Source: Cryptomeria japonica
Taxonomy: Eukaryota; Streptophyta; Pinopsida; Cupressales; Cupressaceae
DNA: 64,000 bases
Assembly: GCF_030272615.1 (NCBI RefSeq)
Contig: NC_081412.1
Span: 37,890,911-37,954,910, forward strand
Direction: 5' to 3'
In this document: positions 40,303 to 52,019 of the stretch, in pieces
Numbering within the stretch: position 1 is the first letter of the stretch
Layout: every line of letters begins with the position of its first letter
The notes under the pieces: generated by a model
The model's database searches: none
What the model saw: only the letters and a program-made list of their open reading frames with translations
What the model was told of the DNA's origin: nothing
Translations under genes and position numbers: made by a program

Positions 40303-41000
40303 ATGGATCAAGGTTAGTTTTTGTTTATTTTTGTCTTTCTTTCTAGTTTATGCAATTTGTTTTACATTTTGAATTTAATTTCATTAATTTTGATTAAGTT
40401 TTTTAATTTTTTGTTTCAAAAACCAGATTCTTCTAATCCAGAACAAGAACAACCAAATGCACCTCATGAAAACCCACAAGAACAACCAAATGCACCTCCT
40501 GAAAAACACACAAGAACACCCCCCAATTCCTCCTTTTGACCGCACACCTGAAACACAAGAAGAATTAATTAATCAGTTAGGACAAAATACATCTAAAATC
40601 AATAGACTGATTATTAAATTGAAAACTTCTGAACTTGACCATCATGAATCCCTCACCTCTAGCCTAGAAACATTAGCTAGTGGTGCCATAGTTGTTTCCA
40701 CATAAATTACCAAATGGGGAAGCTCTAGGGATAGGTGTCGTCAATTCTATGCCAATGGGCTATCATACAATGGAGTAAAAAACAAAAATATTACTAAACA
40801 ACAAATATGTGCCCTTTTTGTTGATCCCAAAACTGGTCAGACATTACCTCTTAATGCAAAGAGGTTTCCCATACATTGGTGTACCAATATGCAAATGAAG
40901 AATCATTTTTGGCAAAGGTGGTGGATGGTCTTTGATGATCCACCTTGTAATAATTATGAGGTGCCATTATATTTTTGGGTCAGTGCAAGAAGATGAGTCC
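40303..41000 (+). pseudogene. Unrecognised spliced gene fragment (MDQ-DSSNPEQEQ)
   Basis: A short first exon (ATGGATCAAG, 40303-40312) ends at GTTAGT and joins an exon from 40427 after CAAAAACCAG. The product starts MDQDSSNPEQEQPNAP, with two NAP..ENPQEQP-like repeats, then helical sequence (INQLGQNTSKINRLIIKLKT). After a TAA (about 40703) the same frame continues KWGSSRDRCRQFYANGLSYN ... RFPIHWCTNMQMKNHFWQRW to about 41,000. One extra A near 40,505 shifts the frame. I do not recognise the family. It sits 1.2 kb upstream of the transposase-like copy 2 on the same strand and could be part of the same element or an unrelated relic. Confidence 0.45.
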
Positions 41001-41850
41001 ACTTTTTGGCCAAAAAGTGGAAGTGTTTTCCCTGTTTTTCAGATTTTGTCTCACTTGAGCTTAAATTTTGAAACACTTAGAGATTGAATCTTGGAAAAAG
41101 TCAGTAATATAAAAAATAGCTCTCTGAGTGTACTTTTCAAATATGTAATTTATTTTAATACCCACATAATAAAAAATAACTTTTTGAATGGAGTTCTAAA
41201 AACTATGTTTTAAAAATGCCTGTTTCAGGACCATACCATGCATGTGTACGACCCACACTTTTTGACACAATTAAAATTATTTTCTCAAACCGTTTTGGGA
41301 AATGGTTTGTAACACACTGAAGATTGATGAGCATATTTTTCTGTATTTTTTTTTCAAATATTTTTTTTTTAATTAATTTTTTAATGGCCGTAATTATCTT
41401 TTTAAAAATTTGACGTGTACGACCCACATAATTTGATGTAAACTTAGCATTTTTTGAATTTTATTTTTTTTAAATTGAAAAGAATTTTGTGTAGATTGAT
41501 GACATATAATTTTTTTTTCAAAATTCATTAAAATAAATAAGTTATTAAATTAAGAAAATTAGTTAATATTTCAAATTTATGAACCTGATTTAGTATAAAT
41601 TAAATGAAAAATAGTTAAAATAATCAATTTTTAAATTAATTTACATATTTAGAATCTAGACAGTATAATCTGAAATGGTTTTCAATTCTGTATAAAAATT
41701 CTTTGATTAGAGGCACGTAAACTATTTCATTTCATCATATTTGTGCTTTCATTCATGGAGCTTTGAATTTGTAGGTTCATGTCTCAGGTGTGGCCATCCC
41801 AGGCCTATCCCGGGCCTAATCCTGAGGCAAGTGGTGGGTTGTGAATTCAA
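41001..41850. other. AT-rich interval without a gene
   Basis: No readable domain. It contains AT-rich runs and the words TGTACGACCCACA (41246 and 41416), a diverged short repeat. Confidence 0.4.
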
Positions 41851-41854
41851 ATTT

Positions 41855-42020
41855 TGCATAAGGGGCCCTCGTTTTATAAACGGGGGCCCGTTTCATTTTT
41901 TGCCCATTGGATTTAACAACGGGCCCCCGTTTTTAAAACGGGGGCCTGTTATTTAAATAACGGGCCCCCATTATTAAAACGGGGACCTGTTATTTAAATA
42001 ATGGGCCCCCGTTTCTAAAT
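41855..42020. repeat. Cluster of GGGCCC-centred palindromes, left of copy 2
   Basis: At least four units of AAACGGGGGCCCGTTT or its variants (GGGCCCCCGTTTTTAAAACG, GGGGCCTGTTATTTAAATAA, GGGCCCCCATTATTAAAACG). The same motif family clusters again at 49255-49496. The transposase-like gene starts about 170 bp to the right. Confidence 0.85.
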
Positions 42021-42191
42021 AACCGTTACTGTAAAAAAAAAAATAGATTGCATCGATTTACCACACTATCATTGAAATCCGTACTGACAAAGATTTTTTA
42101 CATCATTTGGCAGTACTTTTTAATATTTTTTACACAATTTTTTGAAGAACTCAATAAAAAAAATTTATTTTTTGAAGACGAGTTTGTAAAA

Positions 42192-45100
42192 ATGGGTTCT
42201 AAGCAATGTCAAAAGAAAAAAAAGAGGACAATGACAGTGGACGAAATTCAAGCACAAAGAGAGAAGGAGGCAAAACGCCAAAGAGATCGAAGATCACAAC
42301 AATGGCAATTGAATAACACTTCTGAAGCATCTAGTTCAGTGCCCGTTGTAGATGAGACCATTGAAGACATCATGATGGATGCAAGAAATGTAGAACCACA
42401 TACGGGTATGACTGTTGATGCAAATGTTGATGTGGATGCGAATCCTGGTATGTTTTTAAATCCTGATGACTATGATGCCAATCAAATTGCTGATTTAAAT
42501 GAAGCTGGATATAAATTTCATACACCAATACGAAAAGAAATAAAAATTGAAAATATTACACCACCCTCTCTAAAAGAAAATGAGTGTAATTTGTTTACTA
42601 TTGATAGCAATGTGCTAGATAATCTTAATGGGTTAGTTTCTTGGAGACAAATCAGAACACATGCAAACAGATTATATAAACAATTTTTGTATAATAAAAA
42701 GTTAGGATTCCAATGTCAATTAATGCTACAATTAATAAAAATGTTAAAAATGCGTAAAGTCATGAAAAAAATAGGTATTTATGCAAAACCAAAAAGAAAA
42801 GATGAATCATATAAGCAAGTTGTATCTACTGTTGCCAATGCCATCGATTCTATAGGAAAAACAAGTCAATCTAAAGATAAGAATGCAGCACGTAGAGTTA
42901 TAACGACTGCTATAGTTGACAAAATGATTGTTAGTAAAAGAATGTTAAGTGATATAAGTGGCTATTTGAACTTACATCGTAGAACCTTGTCAAGAGCTGC
43001 CAAAAGAAGAGACACAATTGAAATTGATCCACTAAACCATTGTTGGAGTTTTAGTGGTAGACTTCAAAGGTCGGACATGAAATTAAATGATGAAACTAAA
43101 CAATTAATTGCAAAATTTTGGCATGATAACACTAGAGTTTCATCAAATGCTAGAGATGTTTTAAAGTTAAGGATGGGATAAAAAATTCATGATCCTCATC
43201 CAAAACATCTTCTTGACATGACTCAAACTGAATTCTTTAAAAAATTTAGTGATGAATCTGTGTTAATGAATTTATGAATTAGTCAAAGATCATTTGAAAA
43301 ATGCAAACCCTGGTATGTTAAAATCAATAAACAAAGAATATCTTGTTGTTGTAAAAGTCATGTCCAGTTTCGTTACTATTATGATGTTTTTCGATATATT
43401 TGTTGTATGTTGCATGGTAATGATCTTGTGCAGGATTGTGGTGTTTATGTTCCACCTGAAACAATAAAAGATTTTATTGGAAGTTTATTTTGTAAACCAC
43501 CTAACGAACAATTATTTCTTTCCAGTTCATGCATTTATGGTCTTTGCAATTTATGTGGGAACTATTCTTCGATAGGTGAATGTTTGCATGAACATGTTTC
43601 ATCTGAGTTTGGACAAAAAATGGTTGATGTTAGGAGATTTAAAAATATAGAATACCCTCTAAAGGATGGAAAGATGGGGAAAGGTTTAGAATTGATTACA
43701 GAATAGAATAGTGTGAATGCATTTATTAGTGAGTTTAAAACTCATATTGTTCCAAAATATGTGAAACATTCCCAACATGCCCGATGGCTTGATGGACAGT
43801 TTCACATATGCAAGAACACATTTCCAGTTGGAACAATAGTATCAGTTGTGGATTTTGCAAAAAATTATACTCTAAAACCACAAGAGGAAACTCAATCACA
43901 ATACTACAACTCAGTGCAAGTGGCCATATTTGTGCACATTATATATAGACATGACTATGACAGTACAGAAGATAACAGAAATTTTTTGAGGGAGTATCAT
44001 TTCTATGTTAGTGATAATTGATTACACTCTTCAAAGTTTGTCCAACATTGCTTCGAGGTATTTTATGATAATCTTAAGGAAAGAGGAATTGACATGAAAC
44101 AACATATGATATGGTCAGATAATTGCACTAGACAATTCAAAAATGCAAGAATGTTTTATTGGCTATGTAAAGTTCACAAGATAACCAATGTCCAACATTT
44201 ATGGAGTTTTTTTGAAGCGGGACATGGTAAGGGGGAACATGATGGAGCTGGTGCCTATATAAAAAGAGCTCTTGCTAGAGAACAATTGAAATTCGAGGAT
44301 GCAGTGAAATTCAAAGATGCTCGTGCAGTTGTAGATTGGTGCAATTCAAAGTTGTCAAAAGGATCAACTGAAAACTCTGCAATTTGACGTTTCTTCTGGT
44401 TGATAGAGGAAGATAGTATTCCTATTCAGCATGATTGTAATACCATCATTGGATCAGCTAAATGGCATTCATTTAAGAGTTCTAATTTAAACACATGGAC
44501 TATATTCACAAGGCAACTTGCTTGCTTTTGTCAGTTTTGTGTTTCCGGAGATTGGGAATTTTGTGAGAATAAAGAATGGGTTGAAGAATGGCAACAAAGA
44601 TCATTGACACCCATAGATGCAAATGATCCGCATGAAAGAACTGATGAAGATATGGATCAAATGTTTGCATCAAATGACTATGATCGCATTTCAGATCTTA
44701 TACAACAAGGTAAAATTATTTTTGAAATTTGTTTTGATTTATTAAATAGTACATAAATTTATGAAATCTTACAGTGTATATTTTTGTTTTTATTTCTCAT
44801 TAAATATTAAAATAAAATTGTTTTGTGCACAGGACATGTCTATGCTGTTGTTGCACCAGAGGACAATGAAGAGGGGATAGAGTATTGGTTGGCTCAATGT
44901 GTAGAGCCAAAACATAAGTTAACTACTCCTCTAGTAGATGATGATGGTTATGACTATCCAATAGGATTTGTGGTTGTTGTTGGCACTTGGCTACGCAAAT
45001 ATCTAACAAGAAAGAATGGATTGCCCGCATTTGAAGATTATGAATTAGAGAAGAAGATTATACATTACTCACATTTGGTAGTGGCAACTAATATAAAATT

Positions 45101-45218
45101 GGATAGATATCATGGCAGGCCCACTAATAAACAATTATGGACTCTCTCTATGGAAGAGCATGAGACAATTATATATGCTTTGCAAAAGAGAGAGGATGCA
45201 AATGGTATAACGGAATGA
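42192..45218 (+). pseudogene. Transposase-like gene of unassigned family, copy 2 (best preserved)
   Basis: The start at 42192 gives MGSKQCQKKKKRTMTVDEIQ, a basic N-terminus; an upstream in-frame extension looks non-coding. Exon 1 is 42192-44709 and exon 2 44833-45218 (GT-AG, phase 1), about 970 codons. Order: acidic region, helical domain (WRQIRTHANRLYKQFLYNKK), HTH-like SGYLNLHRRTLSRAAKRR, FWHDNTRVSSNARDV, Cys cluster CIYGLCNLCG, VVDFAKNY (Asp 43851), WSDNCTRQFK (Asp 44118), WSFFEAGHGKGEHDGAGA (Glu 44214), Cys cluster CFCQFCVSGDWEFC, and a C-terminal domain HVYAVVAPEDNEEGIEYWLA. A D-88-D-31-E spacing fits an RNase H-fold transposase, by inference. Five stops (43179, 43275, 43704, 44019, 44385) but no frameshift break the single frame. 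Confidence 0.7.
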
Positions 45219-45937
45219 ATCTAGTAAAATTTTGTTTCAGGTCTACCACAAGTAGAAGGCATCAATGAAAACAAAGATATTTAAATAGACTGTTTATTTT
45301 ATTTTAGATATGTCTTCTTGATTACATTTTGTGTACAATATACATAAATGAGAGACTACTGGTCAAATTTATGAATGAGATAATTATGTTTTAATCAAGT
45401 TCTATTCATTATATTTGTTAAATGATACTTTTTAATTTAGAATATGTTATAATTATAAGATATGTTTCGATACTTAGTTCATGATGTATGCACATTTAGT
45501 TTATCTAATCACAAGAACTATTTAAATGAAATTCCAAAAATAAAATTACAAGTCCACATAATGCCTATAAAGTTGTTTAAGCACAACTTCCATAAATAAA
45601 ATTTCAAGTCCACATAATATATAAAGTATGCACAAAATTTCAAGTCCACATAATTTCAAGTCAATATATATGATCTAATGTGCACATAATTTCAAGTCCA
45701 CATAATATCTAATGCGCGCAATACACATAAAGTATGCACATAATATATATGATCTAATCCTATTATGAAACTATCCATATATATAAAGTATGTGTGTGTA
45801 CGTGTAAACAAATATGTAAAGCCCATAAAATAGTACATATCAGAGCCAAATAAATAGTAAAATTTCAAGTCCACATAATCCATATAATATCTAATCCATA
45901 AAAAAGTACATATCAAAAGCCAAATAAATAGTAAAAT
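45219..45937. repeat. AT-rich 3' flank with AATTTCAAGTCCACATAA repeats
   Basis: From about 45,530 the words TTTCAAGTCCACATAAT and TAAAGTATGCACA recur six or more times at irregular spacing. No coding sense on either strand until the minus-strand terminal exon at 45938. Confidence 0.65.
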
Positions 45938-47072
45938 CTAAGTGCTATCATCAATAACATCTCGTGGTCTCTTGTCCCTGGGACGTGGTCCAGATCCACC
46001 TGTCTCATGCTGTACAATAAAAAAATAATATTAAAATATTACTTGAAATTAACTATTAAAAGAATCATTTATCAAATATAGTAGAATTCGTAAATTAAGT
46101 TACAAACTTACCATATGCTCATCAAATCCTGTAGCAGTATCTCTCTTGTCCCCGGGACGTGGTCCAGATCCACCTATCTCATGCTGTACAATAAAAAAAT
46201 AATATTAAAATATTACTTGAAATTAACTATTAAAAGAATCATTTATCAAATATAGTAGAATTCATAAATTAAGTTACAAACTTACCATATGCTCATCAGA
46301 TCCTGTAGCAGTATCTCTCTTGTCCTCGGGACATGGTCCAGATCCACCTGTCTCATGCTGTACAATAAAAAAATAATATTAAAATATTACTTGAAATTAA
46401 CTATTAAAAGAATCATTTATCAAATATAGTAGAATTCATAAATTAAGTTACAAACTTACCATATGCTCATCAAACCCTCTAGCAGTATCTCCTCTAGCAG
46501 TATCTTGTGCAGTATCAACACCAAATGCAGTGCTAGCTAACTCCTGTACAAGGTCTTCAAAGTGTCCAATTAAATCTTAAATTAAGAGTCAAAATAAGAT
46601 CAAATTCAGTATTACATATTAATACCTCAAAGGATGTCAATGTGCGTTCAAATTGGCTCTGATCAAAATTATGAGGATAACCTATCCTAATGGTAGTGTC
46701 CACCTGCATACATGCATTTAATGAAATCATATTTAGTGAAAATATATATGTGTACTAAATAATTTCAAGTTAAGTTACAATATTGTAAGAGTTCATATTT
46801 AATTTAAGAATTATAAGATACATACCATAGATGGTGTCACAATAGTCAGACCCTCTTCTCGATGTGATGTAGAGGGTCCCTCATGACCTGAATCCTGGAG
46901 AAAGAAGCATTCAATGTATCAACATGAAAATTTATATAGTATACGATGATAACATATTAACTTAAAAAGATCTAGTACAATGTCTAGAGAGAAATTTATA
47001 CTATACCCCATAAGGTGTGCCGAGTTGTGTTCCAGTAGATGCAATATTGACTCTAATATTAGGCGTAGTCCT
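45938..47072 (-). CDS. Unrecognised multi-exon gene with tandemly repeated 72-bp exons
   Basis: Seven exons can be joined on the minus strand: 47007-47072, 46826-46894, 46626-46703, 46460-46543, 46286-46357, 46112-46183 and 45938-46009. All have GT donors and AG acceptors, and internal junctions from the second exon on are phase 0. No in-frame stop occurs until TAG at 45938-45940. Exons 5-7 sit in a 174-bp tandem repeat (exon plus intron). Exons 5 and 6 encode HETGGSGPRPGDKRDTATGF followed by DEHM, or close variants. The last exon keeps the first half and ends DKRPRDVIDDST. The deduced product is Ser/Thr/Gly/Asp-rich and probably disordered; no domain is recognised. The start exon was not found. 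It lies tail-to-tail with copy 2, inside the palindrome-bounded interval. Confidence 0.5.
46006..46530 (-). repeat. 174-bp tandem repeat carrying an exon, three copies
   Basis: The boundary CTCATGCTGTACAATAAAA occurs at 46006, 46180 and 46354, an exact 174-bp period. Each unit holds a 72-bp exon, a GTAAGT donor, an intron body and a TTGTACAG acceptor on the minus strand. Units differ at only a few bases, so the duplication is recent relative to the rest of the region. Confidence 0.9.
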
Positions 47073-47949
47073 TATCTACATAAACAAAATGAAGTATTTA
47101 ATGAAGTATTAGATTGTATAATTGAAAGCTTTAGGAATGCGCTCACGCACAAAGGGGTCCACTATCATACTTGCAAGCACTTAATTATTAAGTCAATGAA
47201 CAAACTACAACTCAATGAAGCTAAAAAAGTGATGCAAGCCTATTTTTAAATATCCCAATTCCTTTCGTTGACCTAATACTTTTAGTGGCAACCATTTTAA
47301 AATTTCGTATTAATCAAAGAGAATATTTTATTGTTTAATATGCAAAATTTTGAAAGATTTTGATATGTATAGACAAATTAAATTTTTCATATAATTAGAG
47401 GTGAAATCAATTTTGAATTCTACCTCAATGATTGAGGGGATCTTACAATTTTGACTTTAAATATAGCTTCATTTATACTCTTTCATAAATAAACTAAAAT
47501 AGAAGCTATAAAGAATTGCTAAATTCTAGCAATATATGTGTATGCAAGCAAGCATAAAAAATAGGATGTAAGGTGCTTAAATTGGCAAGATAGGATGTAA
47601 GGTGCTTAAATTGGCAACATAACATTGCATTACAAGAGTTCTTGAAAATAGCTCATATAATGATTTATTTATAGTCATGAAGGATAGAGGATTAAATACT
47701 AAGATTGTTTTGAGAGATCAATGGAGTAGATTGATTGAAAGGATTGTGTGCATTAGAAGCTTCCAAGTGGTGACTTAAATGTTTGGTGCACATGAGGAGT
47801 TCATGATCCAAGAAATTTTTGAGGAAAAGGTCTTCTTAGGGGCGTATACACCAAGATGTTGTAAAAAAAGGTAGCCAAATGACCAAAAAAAGATAAACAC
47901 GAGTGCGTTATTGGGAAATTCATTTAATGCATTTGAGGTCTTTTTTGTA
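47073..47949. other. Interval without a recognised gene
   Basis: A 29-bp direct duplication (ATAGGATGTAAGGTGCTTAA plus ATTGGCAA) lies at about 47562-47620. Upstream exons of the minus-strand gene may be here but none could be defined. A plus-strand frame at 46980-47249 overlaps the first exon and has no domain. Confidence 0.4.
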
Positions 47950-48205
47950 GTGTTTTTTTCTTTCACTATCCTAGGCTTGTTTACACTATCGTAGGTTCAT
48001 TAGGACTATCCTAGGTTCATTAGGATTGTCCCAAGTTCATTATGGCTTTCTTAGGCTCATTAGGACTTTCTTAGGTTCATTAAGACTGCCCTACATTCAT
48101 TAGGATCATTTGAGGCTCATTGGGACTATCATATGTTCATTGTGATTGTCCTAGGTTCATTAATTTAATTCATGTGTTCATTAGGACTATCTCATGTTCT
48201 CAAAT
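47950..48205 (+). repeat. ~21-bp tandem repeat (TAGGTTCATTAGGACTATCC)
   Basis: About eleven imperfect units of TTCATTAGGACTATCCTAGG with drift in both halves. Non-coding. Confidence 0.85.
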
Positions 48206-49254
48206 AGCTTCAACTAATATCTTAAATTAACTATTTTTAAAAAAAATAGCTCCTTAACAATTTAATATTATATACAATCGAATATGATTTCAACTTCAAA
48301 CCTTGTGCACCTTTTAAAACCAAAAGATGTTGTTAAAACCATTCTTCTAATATTAGCTTAATCATAACATAATCTAATAAATCTTCCTCAAAATATCTAC
48401 CAACTTCAAATCATATATTAAATCTTTTATAATATAAATTACATTCTAGATATACGAATATACTTCTAAAGATATTCAAAATACTTCTTGGGAATTATAT
48501 TTTTCAAATCTTTCGGATGTATATATAATTAGCACAACATTTAGAAAACTCATTGTCAATCGACATTATAAATCAAGAATATTTTTTATTTTGTATTAAT
48601 GAATTATATATTTGGCATATTAGCTTCCTTTATGAACCTATGTAAACCAAACTCCAATTTTAGTAACTTATCTAGCTTTGCTCTAAAATTGTGTCCATAA
48701 TTGATCCTTTTATACCATCACATGACATAATAGGACCATAATAGGACCTTTATGCCATGACATGGCATAAACCTAAGCCTAAACTTTCATATCTAAAATT
48801 TGAAGAGTAATGTTAATTACTTTTAAGGTTATACTAATTTAGTGGTAACTTTTGTATTGCCTAATGAGGATTAAGAACAATTTAGGTACATATGTTCGGT
48901 TTTATTTCAATTTCATTTTCGAACGTTTTTGTTTTTGTTTCCATTTCATTTTCGGTTTTTTGTTTGTGTCGATTTCATTTTGTTAATTATCTAGGTTTGG
49001 TTTTGGTTTCTAAATTTGTTGATTACGGTTTAGGGTTAACTATTCAAAAATATTTTAGATCAAAATCAAGAATTAACAAATATAAAAAATAATTTATTTA
49101 TATGCTACTATTAAAAAAAACTAAAATAATAAAAAAAAAACTAAATAATACACAAAAAAAAAAGAAAAATATACAAGAAAATTATGAAATGTGAAAATAG
49201 ATGATTGAATGTGTACCTGGGATAGTGGTGGAGGCTTGAAGTGGAAACCACAGC
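48206..49254. other. AT-rich interval without a gene
   Basis: No coding homology or clear repeat. A duplicated CATGACATAATAGGACC-like phrase lies at about 48719-48770. A T-rich stretch at 48895-49000 encodes only Phe/Ser/Val by composition. Confidence 0.45.
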
Positions 49255-49496
49255 ATGGGGGCCCGTTTTTGATCTCCTCTTGTCAACTAACTATAATGGT
49301 GAAAATGAAAAATTGTCCAAAAAAACGGTAAAAATAGAATTTCAAAACGGGCCCCCATTTTGTTTATAAACGGGGGCCCGTTTTGTCCATAAATGGGGGC
49401 CCATTTTATTTGGCTTCGGCACCCCGTGACCTTTTGGCTTGGGAGGCCGAACCATTAACGGGCCCCCATTTTTTAAAAATGGGGGCCCGTTTTGTG
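49255..49496. repeat. Cluster of GGGCCC-centred palindromes, right cluster
   Basis: Units include ATGGGGGCCCGTTTTTG, AAACGGGCCCCCATTTTG, AAACGGGGGCCCGTTTTG, ATGGGGGCCCATTTTA and the ~40-bp hairpin AACGGGCCCCCATTTTTTAA / ATGGGGGCCCGTT. The motif is the same as at 41855-42020, 7.3 kb away. Together they may mark the two ends of one transposon. Confidence 0.85.
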
Positions 49497-49614
49497 GAGC
49501 ATGTTTTCCAACGCACAGACTTCCACGAATTTGTGACTCATTAGCTTGCACATACCCTTTTTGAGAAAAATTTATTGTGAGTTTGTGCTCAATGTGCAGC
49601 CAAACTATTTTGAC

Positions 49615-51513
49615 ATGAGAGAGTTTCATGGTAGAGGTGGTGGCTCTGCCCAACATAGACCTGGAGCCCGTAGGTGATTAGCCGCAGAGAGTAACTACCC
49701 CCTAGCACCCAAACCCAAGGTGCATCATGTTGTCCCATTAGAGCTAAAAGAGTCGATGGAGCTACAAAATCTTCAGGTGGCCACAACATTGACTGGTGCC
49801 ATCATCCAACATGGGACATCATTAGCACACCCTATTGTATTGGATGATGAGCCATTAGAGGGTGATAGAGAGCCCATCGAGCATATGTGTGTCAGTTGCT
49901 CGGGGATATGCTCGGGGATAGATGATGCAGCTGATGTAGATGGATCCTCATATCATCTATGCATGATTTATGGCTATAGATGTTAGGCTCACACGGTTGA
50001 GGATGTTGCGCTGACAAATGAGTTGATGGACATGGTGTTTGCCCATGAGCCACAAAAACAGGTGTGTTGATTTTAATTCATAACATTTTATTTATCAGTC
50101 ACTTTAAATTTGTAATTACATAAATGAATTTTCATTTATACATCAATTTAAATTGAGACAAATAATATAGATGTCAGGATGCAGCAGCGGTATCCCATAC
50201 ACCTCCCCCAGTTACTATAGCTGCAACTTCGATGCTTGAGGTATAAATTTTGTAACATGTTAAAATAGAATAGTACACTTTGAATTCAAAAAAATACAAG
50301 ATATACTAACTATCTTTAATGCTTGGTCCAATTTCTAGTTTATAGGTGTTGACAGGGGATGAAATGTCCCAGATTGATGACATCACGCTCTCAGCAATCG
50401 ATTTTCGCCTACAAGGCTATACGGTATCATATTTTGTACAACTCTTTTTATGTATTGTTTTGATGGAATATGCAAGTCATTTCATTTTAGATTTTTTAAA
50501 TTATGTTTAATTTATTATTTGTACTAATATCTCATGTTAATTTTGTTTTTTTAGGGTACCCCCTTCACATCTAGGGATCGTCCTAAGAAAAAGATTTCCT
50601 TGAAGATGCCAAAATGTGGGAAGAATGTAATTGAACACATTTTTAGTTGTACACTTGTTTGAAAATGTTGAAATCAAGTATTAGTTGGGGTTTGTAGATT
50701 GATTAGTGTTTTTTGTCTATTTTACATGTACAACGGCCATTGAGCTTTATGGATTTGTTGAATGCACCTGATTTGCCCGCAGATCAAGAGAGGGCAGAGG
50801 TATGTATCTCTACTTTATTTTCTTGATTTCATAATTATATGCACGCGTACATGTGAACTTGTGATATATTATAATCTTATAATTTTTTCATACAGGAAAT
50901 ATCCATACCTATTTTGTCAGTGGCAAACCCTTCTCCTTGCACTGGAGAAGAATCTTAGGATCTGGTACACTTTTGTTTGATATGTAAAATTAATTATTTT
51001 TAACCTTCAATGCTTATCATTATATTAATTGTATTTAATCTTTGAATATTTTTTGTATAGGTAATAGTGACAATTTCTACATCAATGGTGAGCCATCCTC
51101 AATCCATTGGAGAAGCATCTCAGGCACAGTTATGTCATTGTTCTCTATATTATAGCTCTTAAGTGTTTTTGATATATTTATGTTAGTATATTGTATTAAT
51201 TGTACATTTAATCTACAATAGACCCCTTCGCAGTATGCCCATAACGTGGATCCATTTAAATATGTCTTCAAGAAAACTCCTAAGAGTGACAAGGAGAGGA
51301 GAGCAAAGACATTAGCTCCTAGATCAGCCGATGAGGTAATCTAAATTTCAATTGCAAAGGAATTAAAGTTAAATGCATAGTTATATTGTTAATTGTGAAC
51401 TATTTTCTATAAAAGAATTCTAACTTGGCTTTTGAATTGTGGTTTTGCAGCCACCTACAGAGCTGTGTACTGCATCGAAGAGGCTTGATTTTGATGATTT
51501 ACCACAAGTTTAG
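49615..51513 (+). pseudogene. Unrecognised nine-exon gene, all exons phase 0, lightly damaged
   Basis: Exons: 49615-50061, 50178-50240, 50346-50423, 50555-50626, 50734-50799, 50896-50964, 51061-51123, 51222-51335 and 51451-51513. Each is a multiple of three, in phase 0. The start gives MREFHGRGGGSAQHRPGARR. Later segments include SRDRPKKKISLKMPKCGKN, a Lys-rich stretch VFKKTPKSDKERRAK, and the C-terminus SKRLDFDDLPQV. Damage: stops at about 49672, 49984 and 50956; AA instead of AG at the exon 5 acceptor; GC instead of GT at the exon 7 donor. No domain is recognised; the tail is Ser/Thr/Pro-rich and probably disordered. It is transcribed away from the minus-strand gene at 46-47 kb, just outside the right palindrome cluster. 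It may belong to a transposon or be a relic host gene. Confidence 0.5.
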
Positions 51514-52019
51514 GATCATATAGTGTTATTTTTGGTCATTGAATGACCAATACATGTAGATATATTCTACATTTTTATTGTATATCGATTTGGACATGGC
51601 ATATGCTACATTTTTGTAATACTTGTATTGACTTGGCAGGCATGCCTTTTTATATATATATAAATATCGATATTCGATCCAATAAATGTGTAATGAGTTC
51701 ATTATTTTGTATTCTTTGTATTTTGTGGTTGTCCTTTTATAAATTTAAATGAATATTTGCATATGTAATCAACAATATGAATATAAGCAACAAAAATATA
51801 TGATATAAAACATTGCAATTGTGGAATATGATTTCATAAAATTTCTAAAATGTTGAATTAACCCTACAAAACTCCTTGTATTCAATTAATTATTGTGTAT
51901 TCACTATATTTGGTGGCTGCCCTATTATAAATTTAAATGAATATTTGCATATATAATGAACAATATGAATATAAACAACAAAAATCGACAATATGAATAT
52001 AAACAACAATGTGTTTGGT
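51514..52019. other. AT-rich 3' flank with a short repeated segment
   Basis: The phrase AATTTAAATGAATATTTGCA recurs at about 51740 and 51930, and AATATGAATATAAACAACAA recurs around 51963-52010. No gene. Confidence 0.5.

Noticed and set aside
48892-49092. 66-codon Phe/Val/Ser frame
   Set aside because: T-rich sequence without a domain.
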